Shown here piece after piece: positions 26,948-36,476 of a stretch of 36,631 nucleotides of DNA; within the stretch, counting starts at the first letter, position 1; each line of letters starts with the position of its first letter. Under the pieces are notes generated by a model, which made no database searches, was not told the DNA's origin, and worked only from the letters and a program-made list of their open reading frames with translations. Origin of the DNA: Propionibacterium acidifaciens DSM 21887. Lineage in GTDB: Bacteria; Actinomycetota; Actinomycetes; Propionibacteriales; Propionibacteriaceae. The stretch spans positions 1 through 36,631 of the forward strand of contig NZ_AUFR01000029.1 in NCBI RefSeq assembly GCF_000426605.1, given 5' to 3'. A program made the translations under genes and the position numbers.

Positions 26948-27640
26948 CTAGTCGCCCTCCGGTTCGTCGCCCGCCGGCGCGTCCCCCGGCGCCTCGGACG
27001 GCTGCCCGTCGGACGACCGCCCCGGCCCGTCGTCGCCGTCGGGCTCGCCGGTGGGCACGGCGACGACGACGCGCGCCGGACGCACGACGGTGCCGCCCAG
27101 CTCGAAGCCCTTCTGCATGACCTCGTGGATGCTCATCTCGCCGTCGCCGGGCACCGGCACCTGCATGAGGGCCTCGTGGCGGCGCGGATCAAACTCCTCA
27201 CCGGGCTCGCCGAAGGCGGCGAGCCCGTGACCGGCCGTGACCCTCGTGAGCTCGTCGGCCACCAGCTTGAAACCGCCGGTCAGCTCGCCGTGCGCCTCGG
27301 CCTGGCCGATGGCGTCGAGCACCGGCATGAGATCGCGGACGATCGACTCGACGCCCTGGATGCGGGCGACGTCGCGGTCCCGTTCGACGCGCTTGCGGTA
27401 GTTGACGTACTCGGCCTGCAGCCGCTGAAGGTCCTCGGTGCGCTCGGCCAGCTCCTTCTGGGCGACGGCCAGCGGGTCGTCCTGCTCGCCCTCGTGCCCG
27501 TCGGCGGGCACGGCGGGCTCGGCGGCGGCACTCCCGGCGGTCCGCGCGAGGAACTCCTCGGGGGTGAGACCGGCGAACTCCTCGCCGACGCCCTCGGCGG
27601 GCTCGTCCGGCTCGGCGCCCCGGTCCGGGGTCTTGGTCAT
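26948..27640 (-). CDS. grpE: Nucleotide exchange factor GrpE
   Basis: A 230-residue GrpE. After a disordered acidic N-terminus (about 1-65) comes the long coiled coil (about 68-110: [20 protein letters not shown], then [11 protein letters not shown]), the four-helix dimer region, and the beta-wing (about 155-205: [15 protein letters not shown] and [20 protein letters not shown]) that opens the DnaK nucleotide site. An extra acidic Gly/Asp/Pro tail of about 25 residues follows. ATG 27640 was chosen because GAGGAG lies 9 nt upstream and it fits the family; in-frame codons further upstream lie in noncoding leader. It lies 246 bp downstream of dnaK with a strong hairpin in between. Confidence 0.95.
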   Translation of the reverse strand: MTKTPDRGAEPDEPAEGVGEEFAGLTPEEFLARTAGSAAAEPAVPADGHEGEQDDPLAVAQKELAERTEDLQRLQAEYVNYRKRVERDRDVARIQGVESIVRDLMPVLDAIGQAEAHGELTGGFKLVADELTRVTAGHGLAAFGEPGEEFDPRRHEALMQVPVPGDGEMSIHEVMQKGFELGGTVVRPARVVVAVPTGEPDGDDGPGRSSDGQPSEAPGDAPAGDEPEGD

Positions 27641-27782
27641 CGTGTTCGCTCCTCGTGGCGATGGCACCGGGTCGGCGCCCGGTGCGGTGCGGCCGTGCGG
27701 GACGGCCCCCGCACGACCAGTGGATGCTCTTCGATTCTGCCCGTCGCCGGCCCCGTCCGTGGGCCCCGGCGAGCAGCCGCAC

Positions 27783-27818
27783 CGTGGAGGCCGTCCGGGT
27801 GACGGGACGGCCTCCACG
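27783..27818 (-). terminator. Intercistronic hairpin between dnaK and grpE
   Basis: A perfect 14-bp stem (cgtggaggccgtcc / ggacggcctccacg) with an 8-nt loop, 68 nt past the dnaK stop. It would stop or protect much of the transcript so that DnaK is made in excess over GrpE and DnaJ. Confidence 0.75.
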
Positions 27819-27886
27819 AGCAGCCATCGTACGGGCGCCGGTCCGACGCTCCGGCATCACCGGCGCGTCGGCCCCGGCGCCGACGA

Positions 27887-29917
<2,031 letters not shown>

Positions 29918-29920
29918 TCA

Positions 29921-29939
29921 TTGAGTGTAGCGCACTCAA
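29921..29939 (-). promoter_or_regulatory. HAIR operator 1 upstream of dnaK
   Basis: TTGAGT-N7-ACTCAA, perfect six-base arms matching the HspR palindrome. It is the copy nearer to dnaK, downstream of the predicted transcription start. Confidence 0.9.
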
Positions 29940-29948
29940 CTCATCTCA

Positions 29949-29967
29949 TTGAGTCCACCTGGCTCAA
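29949..29967 (-). promoter_or_regulatory. HAIR operator 2 upstream of dnaK
   Basis: TTGAGT-N7-GCTCAA, one base off the consensus arm, offset 28 bp from the first copy (close to three helical turns less a few bases). It contains the -10 of the SigH-like promoter. Confidence 0.85.
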
Positions 29968-29991
29968 CCGTTTCCGGGCCCCGGTTATTCC
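29966..29991 (-). promoter_or_regulatory. Candidate SigH/SigR-type promoter of dnaK
   Basis: Minus strand: GGAAT (29991-29987), an 18-nt spacer, GTT (29968-29966). The spacing is identical to that at clpB, and the GTT again begins the HAIR arm (GTTGAG). This points to joint control by an oxidative/heat ECF sigma factor and HspR, as known for dnaK and clpB of Mycobacterium tuberculosis. Confidence 0.6.
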
Positions 29992-30114
29992 GGAGCGCGG
30001 AGCCGATGGGGCCCCCGTCGTCGGCTCCCCCGGCCTGTCGGGCCCGGGGATCGATGGGGCTCCCCGGCCGGGCCCGGGCGTGCCCCGGCGGAGAGGAACC
30101 ATCCCCCTCCCCAC
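29992..30114. other. Remainder of the dnaK/PPOX intergenic region
   Basis: The gap 29747-30138 is mainly dnaK leader and its operators. The remaining part has a repeated ggggctccccggcc word (near 30019 and 30056), perhaps part of a secondary structure, and no gene. Confidence 0.4.
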
Positions 30115-30139
30115 AGGGCCTCCCGTCGCCACGGGCCCT
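30115..30139 (-). terminator. Possible terminator of the PPOX-like gene
   Basis: A bulged hairpin (agggcct-cccgt and acggg-ccct, loop cgcc) that touches the stop codon of the PPOX-like gene. Confidence 0.4.
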
Positions 30140-30495
30140 CACCAGAGCCAGTCGGGCCCGTCGGAGTGGGAGCCGGGACGGTGCAGCACGGCGTGGTCGA
30201 GGCGGACGCGGATGTCGGGCCCGTCGACACGGCCCCAGCCATCGACGACGAGACTGTGCCCGTGGTGCACGAGCGGCGGCCAGACGAGGGTGACGAGCGG
30301 CTCGGCGGCGACCCGGCGCAGACCGGCCGGGTGCGGCGACTCGACGACGATCTCGACGCCGGCCGGCGTCGTCTCGGCGTGTGCGTCGACGGTGAGCACG
30401 CGCGACCAGGAGCCGGACCGCGGCGTCACCATGACGGCCGCGCCGAAGCGGGCGAGCACGCCGGCCAGGGCCTCGCCCGGGACGAGAATGGTCAT
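30139..30495 (-). CDS. PPOX/flavin-reductase-like split-barrel protein
   Basis: A 118-residue protein with the pattern of small actinobacterial pyridoxamine 5'-phosphate oxidase-like proteins: LTVDAHAETTPAGVEIVVES, RRVAAEPLVTLVWPP, SLVVDGWGRVDG and DHAVLHRP, with an HSDGPDWLW end. The fold is a flavin- or F420-binding split barrel. Known relatives bind FMN, F420 or haem, and the substrate here is unknown. ATG 30495 has AAGGAG 6 nt upstream. It is single, lying between dnaK and the DUF364 gene. The match is from strand order and the LVWPP/VDG signature, not a catalytic motif, so confidence is moderate. Confidence 0.65.
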   Translation of the reverse strand: MTILVPGEALAGVLARFGAAVMVTPRSGSWSRVLTVDAHAETTPAGVEIVVESPHPAGLRRVAAEPLVTLVWPPLVHHGHSLVVDGWGRVDGPDIRVRLDHAVLHRPGSHSDGPDWLW

Positions 30496-30805
30496 CGTCG
30501 ACTCCTTCGGCGGGTCCGACCCGGGACGGCGCCCGGGGTCGTCCGAGCCGGGCCCGGGTCCGCGGCACGTGCGCGCAGCACCGGCACGCGGCGCTCCTGC
30601 CACGGACGGCCCCGCAGCCGGGCCCCGCGAACAGGCCCCGTCCCGAACATGCCTCCCAGCGTAGCCGGGGCCCCTCGTCGAGGGCTCGTGGACAGGCCCG
30701 TCCGGCTCCGATCGGGCCGGGATGCCGGGTCCGCGAATGCGTGGCACGATGTCGAGCGCGGATGCGCCACGGCCCCGGAGCCGCGGCCCGAACGGGAGGT
30801 GCGCC
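30496..30805. other. Divergent intergenic region
   Basis: About 310 bp between the PPOX-like gene and the DUF364 gene. It must carry both promoters, but no convincing -35/-10 pair was recognised and no small gene with a ribosome binding site was seen. Confidence 0.4.
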
Positions 30806-31549
30806 ATGGCGGACCCATGGGAGCTGTACGGACGACTCATCGGCGGGGTGCCCGAGGGCATCACCGTGACGAGGGCGCTGGTGAACCGCTGGACGGTCGT
30901 CGGCACCGACGCGGGGACGATGGGCGTGGCGATGACCTACCGGGGCGGGCCGACCGGGCCCGAGCCGGCGGTCGTCGGGGCCGGGCTGCACGAGGTGGCC
31001 GCGCTCGCGACGAGCTGGGACCTGCGCCTGGCGAGCCTCGGGGTCGCCGCGCTCAACGCCTGGTACGCCCGGCCCGAGCGGCTGACCGGTCGTCCGGGAC
31101 TGGCCTGGGACGAACGCGCCGAGGCCGGCGCCCGACTCGTGCCGGTGCTGGTCGGAAGCCGCAGCGCGGTCATCGGGCACTTCTCCTTCGTCGAGCAGCT
31201 GGGCGGGCGGACCGTCGTCCTGGAGCGGCGCCCCCGCGGCGACGACCTGCCCGATTCCGCCTGCGAGTACGAGCTGCCCGGCCGCGAGGTCGTCGCGATC
31301 ACCGGCTCGGCGCTGACCAACAAGACCCTTCCGCGCCTGCTCGAGCTCTGCGCCGGGGCGCGGGTGCACCTGGTGGGGCCGAGCGCTCCCCCGGCGCCCG
31401 AGGCCTACCCCGCCTGTGTCCGCGAGATCGACGGGGCGGTCGTCGTCGACCCCGACCGATGCTTCCGGGACGCCGGGATGGGCGCGCGCCGTCTCACCGG
31501 TTCGCCGGCGCTGCGGCGGTTCGCCCTGCCCCTGCTCGCCGAGCGCTGA
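30806..31549 (+). CDS. DUF364/DUF4213 protein, putative heavy-metal chelation type
   Basis: A 247-residue protein. The N-terminal part (about 1-95) resembles DUF4213 (enolase N-like), with VTRALVNRWTVVGTDAGTMGVAMTY and AATSW-type helix residues. The C-terminal part (about 105-240) is the Rossmann-like DUF364 domain: AVIGHFSFVEQL, VVLERRPR, EVVAITGSALTNKTLPRLLEL and HLVGPSAP. Proteins of this family have been proposed to chelate heavy metals or a metal cofactor and are often found near metal transport or cofactor genes; none has a firm function. Here it lies 2 kb upstream of a cobalt uptake operon on the same strand. ATG 30806 follows GGGAGGTG, a strong start. A 33-bp dispersed repeat copy starts 25 bp after the stop. 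Confidence 0.75.
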   Translation: MADPWELYGRLIGGVPEGITVTRALVNRWTVVGTDAGTMGVAMTYRGGPTGPEPAVVGAGLHEVAALATSWDLRLASLGVAALNAWYARPERLTGRPGLAWDERAEAGARLVPVLVGSRSAVIGHFSFVEQLGGRTVVLERRPRGDDLPDSACEYELPGREVVAITGSALTNKTLPRLLELCAGARVHLVGPSAPPAPEAYPACVREIDGAVVVDPDRCFRDAGMGARRLTGSPALRRFALPLLAER

Positions 31550-31871
31550 CGCCGCGCCCGCCCCGAACGGACTCAGCGGACTCACCGTGCGAAGAATGCG
31601 CGATGACAGTCGATCTGCGCGCAGTGAACGTCTCCGCACGACGAGACAGGACGCAGGGACGACGCCAGCGCCCGACCGATGCCGTCACCGCCCGGGCGGG
31701 AGAGGCCCCGGGCCCCGCCCCGAGACGTGCACGCTCGCGCACGTGCGCCGCCCCGGGCGGAGGAGGAGCCGAGGAGCGCTGCGAGCCCGTCCGGATCGGG
31801 TCGTCGCGCCCGCCGGAGCCAGCTCGCCCGGGCCCTCGTCCTGAGACGATCCGGGTGGTTCACTCGATGCC
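31550..31871. other. Intergenic stretch with one repeat copy
   Basis: 322 bp. It holds copy 1 of the 33-bp repeat (31575-31607) and a small hairpin acgtgc/gcacgt at 31725-31744. No gene with a ribosome binding site was found. Confidence 0.5.
31575..31607 (+). repeat. 33-bp dispersed repeat, copy 1
   Basis: Begins agcggactc and contains gtgcg and atgcgc, ending atgac; it agrees with copy 2 (32306-32338) at 28 of 33 positions. A second CGGACTC word sits just before it (31568-31574). It lies downstream of the DUF364 gene stop. Confidence 0.65.
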
Positions 31872-32270
31872 ATGAGCGCGTACCCGCAGATCACCGGCGT
31901 CCACCACATCGGCATCACCGTCACCGACCTCGACACGAGCGTGACCTGGTACACGCGGGTGCTGGGCGCCCGGGAGCTGCGACGCCTCGACATCGGCCCC
32001 ATGACGAAGGCGCTGGTGCAGCTCGGCCCGGTGACGCTCGGCCTCGTCAGCCACGGCAGGACCGCGGCACCCGGCCCCTTCGACGAGCACCGCGCCGGCC
32101 TGGACCATCTGAGCCTCGCGGTGCCCGACACGGCCGTGCTGCGCGCCTGGGAGGCCCGGCTCGGGAGTGCGGGCGTGGAGAACAGCGGCATCGTCCGCGG
32201 AGCCACCGGCGCGCTCATCGCCTTCCGCGACCCGGACAACATCGCGCTGGAGTTCTACACGCTGTCCTGA
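31872..32270 (+). CDS. VOC-superfamily (glyoxalase/dioxygenase-fold) protein
   Basis: A 132-residue protein with the paired beta-alpha-beta-beta-beta units of the vicinal oxygen chelate fold. It shows the opening GVHHIGITVTDLDTSVTWY with candidate metal ligand His12, a middle LDHLSLAVPD with His79, and a closing FRDPDNIALEFY with Glu127; these positions suit a metal site. Family members include glyoxalase I, fosfomycin resistance enzymes and ring-cleaving dioxygenases; the short single-protomer form usually dimerises. The substrate is not readable. ATG 31872 has no good ribosome binding site; there is no other in-frame start before the domain begins. A 33-bp repeat copy starts 36 bp after its stop. 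Confidence 0.8.
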   Translation: MSAYPQITGVHHIGITVTDLDTSVTWYTRVLGARELRRLDIGPMTKALVQLGPVTLGLVSHGRTAAPGPFDEHRAGLDHLSLAVPDTAVLRAWEARLGSAGVENSGIVRGATGALIAFRDPDNIALEFYTLS

Positions 32271-32305
32271 CGGCCCCGACCGAAGCGGTCCGAGCGGACT
32301 CTGCG

Positions 32306-32338
32306 AGCGGACTCGCTGTGCGGAGCATGCGCAATGAC
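32306..32338 (+). repeat. 33-bp dispersed repeat, copy 2
   Basis: Matches copy 1 at 31575-31607 in 28 of 33 bases. As with copy 1, a CGGACTC word stands just upstream (32295-32301). A shorter partial match of its end, atgcgcaat, appears again at 32621-32629. Confidence 0.65.
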
Positions 32339-32371
32339 GATGAGGGTCGAAAAGGGAGAGTCCTCCGAGCG

Positions 32372-32510
32372 TCCTCGTTCTCCGCGCGGCGGAGCGCCCG
32401 TGGGCCCTGCGAACGGGTCATCCGGCATCCGGGCGACCGCCCGGCGTCCCGAAGGCGGGCGGGACCCGGTGCAGCGCTCCTTCCTCGTTCTCCGCGCGGC
32501 GGAGCGCCCG
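32372..32510. repeat. Pair of identical 29-bp repeats with an internal hairpin
   Basis: Copies at 32372-32400 and 32482-32510 are identical over 29 bp and contain the palindrome ctccgc-gcg-gcggag. The offset is 110 bp. There are only two copies, with no CRISPR-like array or cas genes. Confidence 0.85.
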
Positions 32511-32675
32511 GCCCGGGCGGGACGGGACGACAGTGAGAAGGGCACTGACGGGAGCGGGCGCCCCCGAACCCGCGACCGGCCCCACCAGTCCGTTCCCTAG
32601 TCAGTCGTTCCATGCCGTCATGCGCAATCACGAAAGCAGATCAGAGGCGCGGGGACTTCCCGGGAGTCGCCTGGG
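32511..32675. other. Leader region before the cobalamin riboswitch
   Basis: No gene seen. It should hold the promoter of the cbi operon; no clear -35/-10 pair was identified. The stretch 32580-32645 is less GC-rich than its surroundings, which fits a promoter. Confidence 0.35.
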
Positions 32676-32850
32676 GGCTCGGACCCCGCGGGTGCAATAA
32701 TCCCGAGTGCACAAGCCCTGACAGCGACGGGAAGCCGGTGGGAGTCCGGCACGGTCGCGCCACTGTGAGCATCGACGAGATGCGAGCCAGAGAACGTCCT
32801 GCTCGGGGCCCTTTCCGCGACGGGACGCACGATCCCGAGAAAGGAATGAC
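32676..32850 (+). promoter_or_regulatory. Cobalamin riboswitch controlling the cbi operon
   Basis: The B12-sensing core is recognisable: GACGGGAAGCCGGTGGGAGT, then CCGGCACGGTCGCGCCACTG (B12 box ending GCCACTGTGA), then the downstream conserved GAGCCAGAGA. The limits of the aptamer are approximate. In the expression platform, CTCGGG (32802-32807) can pair with CCCGAG (32834-32839), or CCTTTC (32810-32815) can pair with GAAAGG (32839-32844), the latter covering the cbiM ribosome binding site. The two helices cannot coexist, which suggests translational switching by B12. High B12 should reduce cobalt import and corrinoid synthesis. Confidence 0.9.
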
Positions 32851-32853
32851 TTC

Positions 32854-33564
32854 ATGCACATCGCTGAAGGCGTTCTCCCCCCAGCCCAATGCGCCATCTG
32901 GTACGCGGCGGCCGCTCCGTTCGTGATCCACGGGGCGGTGAAGGTCGTCAAGGAGGTCAGGGAGCACCCCGAGAACAAGCTCCTGCTCGCCACCGCCGGC
33001 GCCTGCACCTTCCTGCTCAGCTCCATCAAGCTGCCGAGCGTCACCGGCTCGAGCTCGCACCCCACCGGCACCGGCGTCGGGGCGATCCTGTTCAAACCGC
33101 CGGTCATGGCGTTCATGGGCGTCATCGTGCTCGTCTTCCAGGCCCTGCTGCTCGCCCACGGCGGCATCACGACCCTCGGCGCCAACACCTTCTCCATGGC
33201 CATCGCGGGCCCGTGGATCGGCTACTGGGTCTACCTGCTCACGAAGAGGCTGCACGGGCCGAACGCCCTGGCGATCTTCCTGTGCATGGCGATCAGCGAC
33301 CTCGCCACCTACTGCGTGACGAGCTTCCAGCTGGCCTTCGCCTTCCCCGACGCCTCCAGCGGCGTCGTCGGCGCGGCCCTCAAGTTCCTCGGCATCTTCG
33401 CCGTCTCGCAGGTCCCGCTGTCCATCATGGAGGGCTTCCTCGGCATCCTCCTGTTCCGCTTCCTGGTGAGGGTCGCCGCCCCGCAGCTGGCCGGTCTCGG
33501 CTTCGACATCGGCGCAGGCCGGGCCGGCGCCGCGGCCGTCGCGAAGGAGGACTCCCATGTCTGA
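32854..33564 (+). CDS. cbiM: Cobalt ECF transporter substrate-binding membrane protein CbiM
   Basis: A 236-residue membrane protein with about seven helices. The N-terminus is MHIAEGVLPP, whose His2 and free amino group are used for Co/Ni binding in this family; a later His residue in SSSHPTGTGVGAILF belongs to the metal site. Conserved HGGITTLGANTFSMAIAGP and VPLSIMEGFLGIL are present. CbiM captures cobalt and, with CbiN, gives it to the CbiQO energising module. ATG 32854 follows AAGGA 9 nt upstream, within the riboswitch expression platform. Its end overlaps cbiN by 8 bp. Confidence 0.95.
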   Translation: MHIAEGVLPPAQCAIWYAAAAPFVIHGAVKVVKEVREHPENKLLLATAGACTFLLSSIKLPSVTGSSSHPTGTGVGAILFKPPVMAFMGVIVLVFQALLLAHGGITTLGANTFSMAIAGPWIGYWVYLLTKRLHGPNALAIFLCMAISDLATYCVTSFQLAFAFPDASSGVVGAALKFLGIFAVSQVPLSIMEGFLGILLFRFLVRVAAPQLAGLGFDIGAGRAGAAAVAKEDSHV

Positions 33565-34012
33565 GACCACCACGAGCAGGACCGGCGCGGCCGGGACCGC
33601 GGACACCGGATCCAGCGCCCTGACCAGCTCGAAGAAGTGGGTGACCTGGGCGCTGCTCGGCGCCGTCGTCCTCATCTTCCTCATCTCGCTCGTCGTGGGC
33701 AACAAGATGGCCTCCGACCCGGACGAGGCCTTCGGCGGCACGGACGACGCGGCCACCGAGGCGGCCGAGCAGGCCGGCGCCGAGCCCTGGTTCAAGCCGC
33801 TGTTCGAACCGGCCGGTGAGGTCGAGTCGGGCCTGTTCGCCATCCAGGCGGCCATCGGCTCGGGCATCATCTTCTTCTGCCTCGGCCGCATGAGCGGCAG
33901 GCGGGTCGCCGGCAAGGAGGCGGCCGCCGAGGCCGGCTCGTCCGACGCCGCCAGGGTCGCCGACGCACAGGTGGCCGCCGACGCCGCCCTGGACCGGACG
34001 ACGAACGAATGA
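33557..34012 (+). CDS. cbiN: Cobalt ECF transporter accessory protein CbiN
   Basis: A 151-residue protein with two membrane segments (about 28-48 and 92-112) around an extracytoplasmic loop containing PWFKPLFEPAGEVESGLFA, the CbiN hallmark. It carries an additional Ser/Thr-rich N-terminal and Ala-rich C-terminal extension not found in shorter CbiN proteins. CbiN helps load cobalt onto CbiM. It overlaps cbiM by 8 bp and is followed by cbiQ after 10 bp. The Co assignment, rather than Ni, rests on CbiN (nickel systems use NikN or NikL) and on the B12 riboswitch. Confidence 0.93.
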   Translation: MSETTTSRTGAAGTADTGSSALTSSKKWVTWALLGAVVLIFLISLVVGNKMASDPDEAFGGTDDAATEAAEQAGAEPWFKPLFEPAGEVESGLFAIQAAIGSGIIFFCLGRMSGRRVAGKEAAAEAGSSDAARVADAQVAADAALDRTTNE

Positions 34013-34022
34013 CCCGGGCCCG

Positions 34023-34826
34023 ATGAACAACCACTCCCACCACATCAACGCTCTCGACGACGCCGCCTGGGACTCCCCATGGCGGCGTCGCCGCGTCGGT
34101 GAGAAGGTGCTCTGCTCGATGGGCCTGGTGCTCACGGCGCTCCTCGCGCCGGTCTGGCCGGGCACCGTCCTCGTCTCGGTCGCCGCCGTCGCCTTCATCC
34201 TCGGCTCGGCCCGCATCCGCCTCCACGTGCTGGCCGAGGCGATGAGCGCCCCCCTCGTCTTCCTCGTGCTGGGCGGCGTCTCGGTGCTCCTGGCGGTGGG
34301 CCGGACGCCCACGGACGCCTGGTGGAGCCTCGGAGCGCTGAGCATCGGGCCCACCTCGTCGGTGCAGGCCCTGCGCCTGTTCCTGCACGGCATGTCGGGC
34401 ACCCTGTCCGTCATGGTTCTCGCCACCACCACGCCGATGGTCGACCTGCTGACCTGGCTGCGCCGCTTCCACGTGCCGGAGCCGCTGCTGGAGATCGCCA
34501 ACCTGACCTACCGGCTGCTGTTCGTCATCCTCGACACGATGCTCACCGTCATGGAGGCCCAGCGCTGCCGCCTCGGCGACAACCCCGTCGGCCCCATGCA
34601 CGGACTGCGCCGGCGTTGGGACAACACGGCGGCCGCCATCGGCGCCATCGGCATCCTCGCCTGGGAGCGCGCCGGGCGCCTCAACGAGGGCATGAGCCAC
34701 CGCGGCTTCGAGACCACACTGGCCACCCTGCCCGTACGGCGCCGGGCCTCGCCCCGCTTCATCGTCATCACCCTCGCCGTCATCGCGGCGATCTGGGCAC
34801 TCAGTCTGGGGGGCACCGCATCATGA
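34023..34826 (+). CDS. cbiQ: ECF transporter transmembrane coupling protein CbiQ
   Basis: A 267-residue T-component with about five membrane segments. It ends with the coupling-helix region [15 protein letters not shown], which matches the AxxxRG-type motif that contacts the ATPase (here with Ser-His-Arg-Gly). The second motif area, [20 protein letters not shown], is more divergent. The N-terminus is unusual: [15 protein letters not shown] is His-rich. It couples ATP hydrolysis by CbiO to movement of CbiM. The ribosome binding site is poor, suggesting translational coupling to cbiN. Its stop overlaps the cbiO start (ATGA). Confidence 0.92.
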   Translation: MNNHSHHINALDDAAWDSPWRRRRVGEKVLCSMGLVLTALLAPVWPGTVLVSVAAVAFILGSARIRLHVLAEAMSAPLVFLVLGGVSVLLAVGRTPTDAWWSLGALSIGPTSSVQALRLFLHGMSGTLSVMVLATTTPMVDLLTWLRRFHVPEPLLEIANLTYRLLFVILDTMLTVMEAQRCRLGDNPVGPMHGLRRRWDNTAAAIGAIGILAWERAGRLNEGMSHRGFETTLATLPVRRRASPRFIVITLAVIAAIWALSLGGTAS

Positions 34827-35665
34827 CCGCACTTCTTCAGGCCGATCACGTCGTCGCCGGCCACCCCGGCCGCCCCAGGGTGCTCGACGGCGTCACCCTG
34901 CACATCGAGCGGGGCACCCGCCTGGCGCTCCTCGGGGCGAACGGCTCGGGCAAGACGACGCTCATGAGCGTCCTGGCGGGCTCGCTGGAGCCGGCCTCGG
35001 GCCGGGTGCTGCGCGAGGGCGAACCGCTCGACTGGTCGCGCAAGGGGCTGCGCGAGCACCGCCGCCACGTCCAGATGGTCCTGCAGGACCCCGACGCCCA
35101 GCTGTTCAGCGCCGACGTGGCCCAGGACGTCTCGTTCGGCCCGATGAACCTGGGTCTGCCCGTCGACGAGGTGCGCGAGCGCGTGGACCAGTCCCTGCGG
35201 CTGCTCGGCGCCGATCACCTCGCCGAGCGCGCCACCCACCACCTGTCGTACGGCGAGCGCAAGCGCGTCGCGACGGCCGGCGCGGTGGCGATGCGCCCGG
35301 ACCTGCTGCTGCTGGACGAGCCGACTGCCGGCCTCGACCCGGCCGGTGTGCGGCAGATGCGCGAGGCGCTCGACCGGCTCACCGCGGCCGGGGCGACGAT
35401 CCTCATGGCCACCCACGACGTGGCGCTGGCCCTGGACTGGGCCGACGAGGCCGCCGTGGTCTGCGACGCCGCCGTGCGCCAGGGCCCGGTCGACGAGCTG
35501 CTGGCCGACTCCGGGCTCATCGCGCGGGCCCACCTGGAGAAGCCCTGGACGCTCGCGCTGGCCGCGGCGCTCGGCCTCGACCGGCGACCCCGTAACCTTG
35601 AGCAGGCGATCGCCATGCTCACGGACGAACGGCCCGCGGGCGCCCACGACGGGGCAGCGCGCTGA
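34823..35665 (+). CDS. cbiO: ECF transporter ATP-binding protein CbiO
   Basis: A 280-residue ABC ATPase. It shows Walker [11 protein letters not shown]-loop [14 protein letters not shown], the ABC signature [14 protein letters not shown], Walker [16 protein letters not shown] and switch [16 protein letters not shown]. It energises cobalt import with CbiQ. The ATG at 34823 overlaps the cbiQ stop by four bases. Another 37 bp separate it from cobA, with a fresh ribosome binding site. Confidence 0.95.
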   Translation: MTALLQADHVVAGHPGRPRVLDGVTLHIERGTRLALLGANGSGKTTLMSVLAGSLEPASGRVLREGEPLDWSRKGLREHRRHVQMVLQDPDAQLFSADVAQDVSFGPMNLGLPVDEVRERVDQSLRLLGADHLAERATHHLSYGERKRVATAGAVAMRPDLLLLDEPTAGLDPAGVRQMREALDRLTAAGATILMATHDVALALDWADEAAVVCDAAVRQGPVDELLADSGLIARAHLEKPWTLALAAALGLDRRPRNLEQAIAMLTDERPAGAHDGAAR

Positions 35666-35702
35666 TCCTGCCGGACCGCGCGCCGATCGTCAGGAAGGAC
35701 AG

Positions 35703-36476
35703 ATGGACATCACGCTGCAGCCCGGCACCGTCACCCTCGTGGGCGGCGGCCCCGGCGACCCCGACCTCATCACCGTCGCCGGGCTCAAGGCGATCCGGCA
35801 GGCCGATGTCGTGCTCTACGACCGGCTGGCCCCGGCCGAGGTCCTCGACCAGGCGCCCGCCGACGCCGAACGCGTCCCGGTCGGCAAGGTCCCGCAGGGC
35901 TCCTACGTGCCCCAGGAGGAGATCAACCGGCTGCTCGTCGCCCATGCGCGGCGCGGCCGACGGGTCGTGCGACTCAAGGGCGGCGACTGCTTCGTCTTCG
36001 GCCGCGGCGGCGAGGAGTGGCAGGCCTGCGCCGAGGCCGGCGTGCCGGTGCGCGTCGTGCCGGGCGTCACCTCGTCCACCTCGGGCCCGGCGCTGGCCGG
36101 CATCCCGCTGACGCACCGTCACCTGGTGCAGGGCTTCACCGTGGTCTCGGGCCACGTCTCGCCGAACGACCCCCGCTCCGAGGTGCCCTGGCGCGAGCTG
36201 GCCCGCAGCCGCACGACGCTCGTGATCCTCATGGGCGTCGCGCACCTGCGCGACATCGCCCCCGAACTCATCGCCGGCGGCCTGGCGCCCGGCACGCCCG
36301 TCGGCATCGTCTCGAACGCCTCGCTGCCCGACCAGGCCTCGTGGACGACGACCCTCGGCGAGGCCGCCGCTGCGATGGAGGCCCGCCGGGTGCGGCCCCC
36401 GTCACTGGTCATCGTCGGCGAGCTGGCGGCCATCGACCTCGACCACCCGGAGCGCCGGGCGCCGAGCGACCACTGA
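35703..36476 (+). CDS. cobA: Uroporphyrinogen-III C-methyltransferase
   Basis: A 257-residue SUMT. It adds methyl groups from SAM at C2 and C7 of uroporphyrinogen III to make precorrin-2, the first step of corrinoid (and sirohaem) synthesis. Motifs: VTLVGGGPGDPDLIT (SAM site), VVRLKGGDCFVFGRGGEE, VVPGVTS, GIPLTHRHLVQGFTVVSGH and TLVILMG. One deviation from the usual sequence is Cys in GGD-C-F-VFGRG where most homologues have Pro. It is single-domain, not fused to a uroporphyrinogen-III synthase or the CysG NAD part. ATG 35703 follows AGGAAGGA. Being last in a B12-riboswitched cobalt operon favours a corrinoid role. Confidence 0.94.
   Translation: MDITLQPGTVTLVGGGPGDPDLITVAGLKAIRQADVVLYDRLAPAEVLDQAPADAERVPVGKVPQGSYVPQEEINRLLVAHARRGRRVVRLKGGDCFVFGRGGEEWQACAEAGVPVRVVPGVTSSTSGPALAGIPLTHRHLVQGFTVVSGHVSPNDPRSEVPWRELARSRTTLVILMGVAHLRDIAPELIAGGLAPGTPVGIVSNASLPDQASWTTTLGEAAAAMEARRVRPPSLVIVGELAAIDLDHPERRAPSDH

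Noticed and set aside
32372-32510. CRISPR-like 29-bp repeats
   Set aside because: Only two copies with an 81-bp gap, no further units and no cas genes; the unit does not resemble known repeat types.
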